Below are positions 58,725 through 64,000 of a stretch of DNA of 64,000 nucleotides, piece after piece. The stretch is from Azorinus chamasolen (taxonomy: Eukaryota > Mollusca > Bivalvia > Cardiida > Solecurtidae). Location of the stretch: contig OY755252.1 in the NCBI GenBank assembly GCA_963576725.1, positions 42,425,552 to 42,489,551 on the forward strand, given 5' to 3'. Within the stretch, counting starts at the first letter, position 1. Each line of letters begins with the position of its first letter. Below the pieces are notes generated by a model that had not been told where the DNA came from, did no database searches, and was given only the letters and a program-made list of their open reading frames with translations. The translations under genes and the position numbers were made by a program.

Positions 58725-58880
58725 TTTTGCCGCCAAATAAATTTCGCCTGCTAAGATTATCGTCTGCTTAATTATTAAAAAAATACAAAATCAATGTCCA
58801 ACAGTTTGGTTCCTGATGAGACTACGAATTATTTATGATTTCTTCTGGATCCAAACTGTTGCAAACGTTATCACGGATTG
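58725..58880 (+). mobile_element. H/F-type MITE
   Basis: actttttgccgccaaataaa, cctgctaagattatcgtctgc, F arms caacagtttggttcctgatg ... cttctggatccaaactgttg. Confidence 0.65.
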
Positions 58881-58929
58881 GCCTATAGTCTAGATGGTGG
58901 CGAAGGAGTGGAACATTTTGATAAGTAGC

Positions 58930-58998
58930 TCACCTCAGATAAGCAGGTGTCCACCTTGATAACTTCAGATAAGCAGTTGTCTCCCATGATGACTTCTG
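58930..58998. repeat. 31-bp tandem duplication
   Basis: cctcagataagcaggtgtccacc and ttcagataagcagttgtctccc in a row, then a decayed third unit. Confidence 0.7.
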
Positions 58999-59071
58999 AT
59001 CATAGACTGAACATTAAAATCAGAGATAAAACATATCTAGCTGTTTTCTTTTTATTTCAAATCCAAATAAG

Positions 59072-59190
59072 TTTAACCCTTTTCCAGATAGAGGTGCAGT
59101 TTAAACGAGTTTGCAGACAAAGTAGACCCTATCAGACAACTCCTGTTCTGCCGTCTGATTAAAATCGGCTCCCTTTGCTTATGGTATCGT
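59072..59190 (-). mobile_element. A1 MITE, degraded
   Basis: TTAAcccttttccagataga, hairpin 59110-59180 with deletions, tatggtatcgtacagatac. Confidence 0.65.
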
Positions 59191-59466
59191 ACAGATACAA
59201 TTCAAAAGATTCTGGAATGGCCAAACTTCCATCTTCATAATGCCATTTTAGTTTTTCAGCTAATTAATTTTGATAAATTTGCTGTTGATAAAAACTATAT
59301 ATTAGACGAAGGGTGGGTTGAATGGCGCTGCAACAGAGTAAAGGAGAGATGGGATGAGTTTGGCCAATCTCGTGTATTATGCACACATCTCATGTATTAA
59401 TCTCTCTCTCTCTGTTTTTTCTCTCTCTCACTCTCTAATCTGGGTCTACACTGTTTGTCTATGTCC
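59191..59466. other. intergenic with (TC)n tract
   Basis: tctctctctctctg and tctctctcactctc at 59401-59437; a right-arm scrap ctgggtctacactgtttg follows. Otherwise unassigned. Confidence 0.5.
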
Positions 59467-59600
59467 CTTTTAGCTAACCAGAGTTTTTGTGATCGCCTGA
59501 TATCCGTCGTCAACAATTTGAACCTTAAAAATCTCCTCTGAATCTACAGGTTTCTCGGCTGTAATCTTTAGAACATATATATATATAGGCTGTCCGATTG
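59467..59600 (+). mobile_element. HINE-like fragment
   Basis: ttagctaaccagagtttttgtg, atccgtcgtcaacaatttga match the start of the elements at 30797 and 50104. Ends at an (AT)n run at 59576. Confidence 0.7.
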
Positions 59601-59689
59601 TTGTCTTCTCTGTTTGCCAGAAAGCAGTTCTAAATTAAACTGCAAAATATATACTTACTGTTACATATTATGAAATTAGAAAACAGTAT

Positions 59690-59775
59690 ACATGTAATGC
59701 GATGACTCAGCGCAATACTATTGTATATGCGAGCAATGTTACTCGCAAGTACAATGGTATTGCACCGAGTAAACG
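59690..59775. repeat. imperfect palindrome
   Basis: gactcagcgcaatactattgta / acaatggtattgcaccgagt, inner tgcgagcaatgttactcgca. Confidence 0.75.
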
Positions 59776-60300
59776 ATATATTTGTTTATTGACTATATCT
59801 AATTAATGATTTTCATTCAATATCTAAGATGTATCATATTTCTTATAAATATTTATTAGCTGCATGGTCAAGTTGATGTACAGTCACATAGAAGATTGTG
59901 CACTGATATATTTTCATTGCATATTGAACTGCAAGTTCTTGACCAAGATCTTAATTTACCAAATAAAACTAATAGCTCTATTGCATTAGCTCTATAAACT
60001 ATAAGTATAGATCTTCTATTAAGGAGCTATTATTCCGACATTATAAATTATTAATATAGATATATAACTACAAAGTTAAATATATGATAAATATGTAACA
60101 ATATGAAATAATGCATAATAAATATAATATAAAATATACAATATAAAATAAAGTAAGATTATATAAATATAAAATATATAATATAATAAAACATATATAA
60201 CAATATTAAATAAAATATGTAATAAATATATAACAATATAAGATATAACAATGTAAAATAATCAGTATTCATAATAGGTGGAGTCTGCCAAGAAAAAATA
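59776..60300. other. very AT-rich stretch
   Basis: 60050-60260 is built of ataatataaaatata-like runs. No element or gene seen. Could be an old low-complexity expansion or a matrix-attachment-like tract. Confidence 0.5.
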
Positions 60301-60366
60301 AATTATTATTAACGATTCTTGGAATATACACTTCGGTTTCTCTCTCTATTTGTTTGGAAGTTTGGG

Positions 60367-60684
60367 TTATCTGCCCCTTTTTTACTGTTATCAGTACATC
60401 CATTCATACAGTACATGGATTATCTGCCCCTTACTACTGGTATCAGCACATCAATTCATACAGTACATGTATTATCTGCCCCTTACTACTGTTATCAGTA
60501 CACCCATTCATACAGTACAAGGGTTATCTGCCCCTTACTACTGGTATCAGTACATCCGTTCATACAGTACAAGGGTTATCTGCCCCTTACTACTGGTATC
60601 TGTACATCCATTCATACAGTACATGGGTTATCTGCCCCTTACTACTGGTATCAGTACATCCATTCATACAGTACAAAGGTTATC
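60367..60684. repeat. 52-bp minisatellite, six units
   Basis: Unit starts ttatctgccccttactact at 60367, 60420, 60472, 60524, 60576 and 60628. No stop in any plus frame of the unit, and 52 is not a multiple of three, so all three frames stay open and read rotated versions of one peptide. Confidence 0.95.
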
Positions 60685-60782
60685 GAACCGTCTAGTTAGA
60701 AGTACAAAATGTACATGATAGCGTTTGTCAGTCAGTTATATAACCTTTGGCACGCTACACAAAATTCCTTTGAGAGATAAAT

Positions 60783-60970
60783 TTAACCCTTACAACGCTG
60801 AATTTTCATATGGACTATTCCAAAATTCAACCAGGTTAAGCTTATGGTGAATACTTCTAAGGTATATTTCTAAAGAATAGTAACATGACAAACAGTGCAG
60901 ACCCTGTCATCTGGGTCTACACTGTTTGCAAAGGACACTAATGACTCATGTCCCGCACTATAAGGGTTAA
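60783..60970 (+). mobile_element. G MITE, complete
   Basis: TTAA 60783-60786 and 60967-60970; cccttacaacgctgaatttt, hairpin acagtgcagaccctg..catctgggtctacactgt with the centre deleted, cactataaggg. Confidence 0.9.
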
Positions 60971-61045
60971 ATGTAACCTAAATAAAATATCTGTATTGTT
61001 TTTCTTCTCTTTCTTTTCAAAGATACAAACCAGAATATTAAAAAG

Positions 61046-61315
61046 TCCGGGCTTTAATGAGACGGAATACCTAACTACTTGATATCTTATATCAGGCAGT
61101 TCGGACCCCAATGAGACGGGTTCACAAACTGATTGGTATTCCACCAAGCAGTTCGGACTCTAATGAGACGAGTGCTTAACTACTCGGTATCTCATCTGGC
61201 AGTTTGGACCTTAATGAGACAAACGAGTATCTAACTACTTGGTATTCCACCAGGCAGTTCGGACCATAATGAGACGAGTACCTAACTCGGTATCTCATCA
61301 GGAAATAAACTGTTT
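61046..61315. repeat. 52-bp tandem array of F-like hairpin units
   Basis: gcagttcggacc-type starts at about 61046, 61096, 61148, 61199 and 61254. Each unit holds aatgagacgagtacctaact ... cggtatctcatc, itself a small hairpin. The end aaactgtttgcaaaa is an F right arm. Confidence 0.85.
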
Positions 61316-61540
61316 GCAAAAGTTAAAATAGTTTCGTCTGTAGCAGACTTAAGATAAAAACAACAGAAGTGATCGCTTTGCGTTTTTATTCCTCGATTGC
61401 GACACTGAGGGATAAAAAAAAATGTGTGGGACCTTTGCGTGTGAGTGTGCGTGCGTGAGTGCGTGTTTGAGAGAGACAGAGAAGACAGACAGACCAGATA
61501 GTTAGGGACGGGATATATACTTAGCGATGGTATTGCAACC

Positions 61541-61672
61541 AAAAACACAACCACTGGACGACCGTCAATATATGGCTACAGTGAAACCACAACACTGGAC
61601 GACCGTCAATATATGGCTACAGTGAAAACACAACCACTGGACGACCGTCAATATATGGCTACAGTAAAAGCT
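61541..61672. repeat. 42-bp tandem repeat, three units
   Basis: cactggacgaccgtcaatat at 61552, 61593 and 61635, each followed by atggctacagtgaaa. Confidence 0.93.
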
Positions 61673-61739
61673 GTCTTCAGCCATCACTTACCTCAGGAAT
61701 GTTTGTCATGCATATTCATTAACTATATTTTAATAAGGG

Positions 61740-62069
61740 CCAACGAACAGAGGACTGTTTAGCCATGGCAGAAACTGCAGAATCAGTTCTAAATAATTCT
61801 ATAAATAAATAGAGCAGGCCCTGATCAGATGGTTTCTACATTAGCTATCTGATCAGGCTGTACAAGTTTGCAAAGACGTGGTGAGGGGTTCAATCAGGTA
61901 AAGGGTTAATAAACACGGTGATCTTAAAAGCTGGCGGTTGCTTGATATAGAACAAAAGTAATGTAGAAAACTCGAATGGGAGATTTCATCATTGCCTTTT
62001 GTCTTGCATTAAGCTACCACCTGCCTTTAATACCCAGACTAAGACCGCTTAATGCAGATTTTACTGTAT
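61740..62069 (+). mobile_element. A1 MITE then D1 right part
   Basis: A1 61740-61909: agccatggcagaaactgcag, hairpin 61805-61870, aagggTTAA. D1 from 61910: gctggcggttgcttgatata ... ttgcattaagctaccacctg, taatgcagattttactg. Confidence 0.75.
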
Positions 62070-62269
62070 CCTCATTTATTTTACAGAAAAGCAACAGATA
62101 AAACAAGCCGTTGTCATGGAAACATAATCAGCCAATCAGCTGACTACTAACGCCATCTCCCTTTCCTCTGAAATGAAAAAAACAACAATTCAGGACTTTT
62201 TTCACGTGATTGAATGCTAATCTGTAACATCAGTATTGCAGCCACATGATACTTTCTACAAACACTATA
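62070..62269. other. short unique stretch with an acceptor-like site
   Basis: ttattttacag at 62075-62085 followed by aaaagcaacagataaaacaa. No coding frame follows, so no exon is called. Confidence 0.35.
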
Positions 62270-62466
62270 TGGTAGAACATGTCTTAAGGGGCCATCCACG
62301 TAAGGTCTAATTATGGGCCTGTAAGGTGAGTGGTAGCTTAATGCAGGTCAAAAGTAATGCCGAAAAGCTCCATTTCTGTATTACTCATGCCCTGCATTCA
62401 GCAACCATCTGTTTCTGAGATTCCTATGTTCAATAAATGAATGGCCGTCTGGACCAGGTTCTACTG
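62270..62466 (+). mobile_element. D4 MITE
   Basis: tggtagaacatgtcttaagg, ctaattatgggcctgtaagg, ggtagcttaatgcaggtcaa, gaatggccgtctggaccagg, ttctactg. Confidence 0.85.
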
Positions 62467-62556
62467 AATACTATCGAAATCTATTCTCTAAATTATACAT
62501 TCTTATATACCGCTGGCCATTGAATTTAAAACATAAACCAACTCTTTCATGCTATT

Positions 62557-62790
62557 AGAGTTTGGCTAAGATTTTCGACCAATCATCAAGCCGGATATTT
62601 AAAAAAAATATGCTTGATGTAATTGTAAACAGTTCGAGATTTGGGAAGACGTTCATTCTTAATTCACTTAAGAGTTTGGCTAAGATTTTCGACCAATCAT
62701 TAAGCCGGATATTCAAATTTATGCTCGATTTAATTGTTAAGAGTTCCAGATTTGGTGAGACTTTCATTCTTAATTCACTAAGAGTTCGAG
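62557..62790. repeat. about 112-bp duplication, two units
   Basis: agagtttggctaagattttc at 62557 and 62671, each running to cattcttaattcact and a start of a third (62781). Both strands stay open, giving mirrored frames with no protein support. Confidence 0.92.
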
Positions 62791-62936
62791 GTTTGTCGAG
62801 ACTAGTATTTACAAGGCACTGCACATGCGAGGAGTTTGTTTCAAGACACGCCCAGTCTCGTGTTAGCTTTATATGGCAATATTTACCTTCCACTTGAATC
62901 ACGTGGAATGCGACGAGATCCGTTTTCGTTTGTATT

Positions 62937-63095
62937 TAAGAAATGAATGACGTGCTTCCGGTGTTCATGAGGTTATGCAACGCATAGCTTTACGAGCAAA
63001 GTTAGTGAAGCCCGAAGGGCTTCACGTGAATCTTTGCTCGTAAAGCTATGCGTTGCATAACCCATGAACACCAGGAGCACGTCATTTATTTCTTA
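62937..63095. repeat. 159-bp palindrome
   Basis: taagaaatgaatgacgtgct ... agcacgtcatttatttctta; inner gttatgcaacgcatagcttt, acgagcaaag and gtgaagcccgaagggcttcac at the centre. A second copy of the left arm only (about 48 bp) is at 63124-63172. Confidence 0.92.
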
Positions 63096-63123
63096 TATTT
63101 ATATTCCATTGTATTTCTTATAT

Positions 63124-63172
63124 TTAAGAAATGAATGACGTGCTTCCGGTGTTCATGAGGTTATGCAACTTT
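63124..63172 (+). repeat. left-arm copy of the neighbouring palindrome
   Basis: aagaaatgaatgacgtgctt ccggtgttcatgaggttatgcaac-type sequence repeated in direct orientation 187 bp after the first. Confidence 0.9.
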
Positions 63173-64000
63173 CTTTTTAGAATAAGGTTATATAAGGACG
63201 TTGCAGGGCGAATGTAAATATAAATTAATGAAAACGAAACAAGACGAATAGTTCATAGACAACATTCTTGAACACCATAGCATGCGTACATAATACACAA
63301 AATGAGACACAGCTTGCTAAATTGTGTTAGTTACATAATGATAATCCACTATCGTTCCTTTATTGTTTCTAGCTTTGTTGACATTACCTTACACCGGTTT
63401 TAAGAAGCGTTCAGTATTGGCCCTTAGGATTACAGGGCGTTTCCTAAGAATAGATCAGCAACAGAGTGCTGATATTAAATAACTGACGACGGAGTCTCCT
63501 TCTAAAAACATCTATCTTCAAAATAGATTTACACGAACAATCTTCAGACTCGCTACGGTCGTTCTGGCTTCTTAATCGTTAAATTCTCTCTCAATAAACA
63601 CTAACTATTACGAAGTGAATTTGTGATCTAAAATATTTGGCACTCTGACACTAGTTATAAAACGGAAGCTATTGCTAGCAATACCCATAGATGATGTACA
63701 GGACCTATACTTCAGTTGTGCCAGGTCAATGTCAACATGCCAGGTCTGGCGTCTGATAAACCCAACCGGTGACTTTCGTGAAAGTGACGTGTAGCATGTG
63801 CGATTCAGCGGTGCAAACACAAGGTCAAGGTCACAAGGAGAGATCAAAGTTCGAAACCTTGTCTCTTGTGTATCTCACATACCGCTGAAAGACCGTGGGT
63901 GTTTTCATGAAACTTTGCTTCAGCCGAACTAGCTCATTGTCAAGATCAGAAGGTCTAATGAAGTCAAAGTCTCGAGTCCGAATCATACCTTCTCAAAACT
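63173..64000. other. window end, no gene recognised
   Basis: Few MITE traces. 63730-64000 contains caaggtcaaggtcacaagga and aaggtctaatgaagtcaaag phrases typical of HINE-like bodies. A minus-strand frame near 63845-63985 is short and unsupported. Confidence 0.4.

Noticed and set aside
60319..60718. Three overlapping open frames of 113-126 codons
   Set aside because: They are the three frames of a 52-bp minisatellite; each contains the same peptides in rotated order. Not a gene.
62557..62902. Mirrored open frames of 111 and 115 codons on both strands
   Set aside because: They follow a two-unit tandem duplication; open frames on both strands with no recognisable protein.
63845..63985. Minus-strand frame reading RDFDFIRPSDLDNELVRLKQ
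   Set aside because: Looks protein-like at first, but it is short and has no splice context. Its DNA also has the aaggtcaaggtcac style of HINE-like bodies.
1..64000. Regularly spaced palindromes as a CRISPR-like array
   Set aside because: The genome is eukaryotic; the hairpins are dispersed MITEs with target duplications, not direct repeats with spacers.

Overview
This is AT-rich eukaryotic nuclear DNA, almost certainly from a bivalve mollusc. The C-terminal half of one multi-exon animal kinesin gene is spread over 36 kb. The introns and the flank are packed with short hairpin transposons, with elements whose ends read like bivalve repeats (for example ...GGGCCATCTTGGCCCTCTTGTT), and with tandem repeats. 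The species cannot be fixed from the sequence alone.

Gene. Positions 444-36355 (+ strand) hold 13 GT-AG exons encoding about 983 residues of the tail of a KIF13B / Khc-73-type kinesin-3. The motor and FHA domains lie upstream of the window. Exons 1-7 carry the conserved tail block. Exons 8-10 are short and variable. Exon 11 (1.48 kb) is an acidic, Ser-rich, probably disordered region with a conserved SSGYxSxxVSTxTLS motif. Exons 12-13 form a C-terminal CAP-Gly domain, after which the gene stops. A possible extra 42-nt microexon lies in the 17-kb intron. From 36.4 to 64 kb I recognise no gene.

Repeats. Family names used below are mine. TTAA-flanked hairpin MITEs (piggyBac-like target): A1 and A2 (same hairpin core, different outer shells), B, C, G, H, I. 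TA-flanked MITEs with CAGT..AACC ends (pogo/Tigger-like): D1-D4. E: inverted ends tttctccaccaaacc / ggtttggtggagaaa. F: core around ttggatcctgatgaga. HINE-like: elements with a 5' hairpin, internal tandem units of about 145-165 bp and a 3' hairpin followed by a CTTGTT or TCTAGTT tail. There is also a tRNA-related SINE with a 15-bp target duplication, a 1.77-kb element with 14-bp inverted ends and a 6-bp target duplication, two long perfect palindromes, and minisatellites of 24-52 bp.

How it fits together. The MITEs insert into each other, and intact host families often show the empty target. TTAA families sit in TTAA, D families in TA, and a HINE-like element appears to sit between T and T. 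This gives a readable insertion order, up to four levels deep at 39.4-41.6 kb. The most unusual pattern is in the hairpin cores. Families A, C, F and G keep the same non-complementary position, and families with different target sites share the centre CTCCTATAGGAG.
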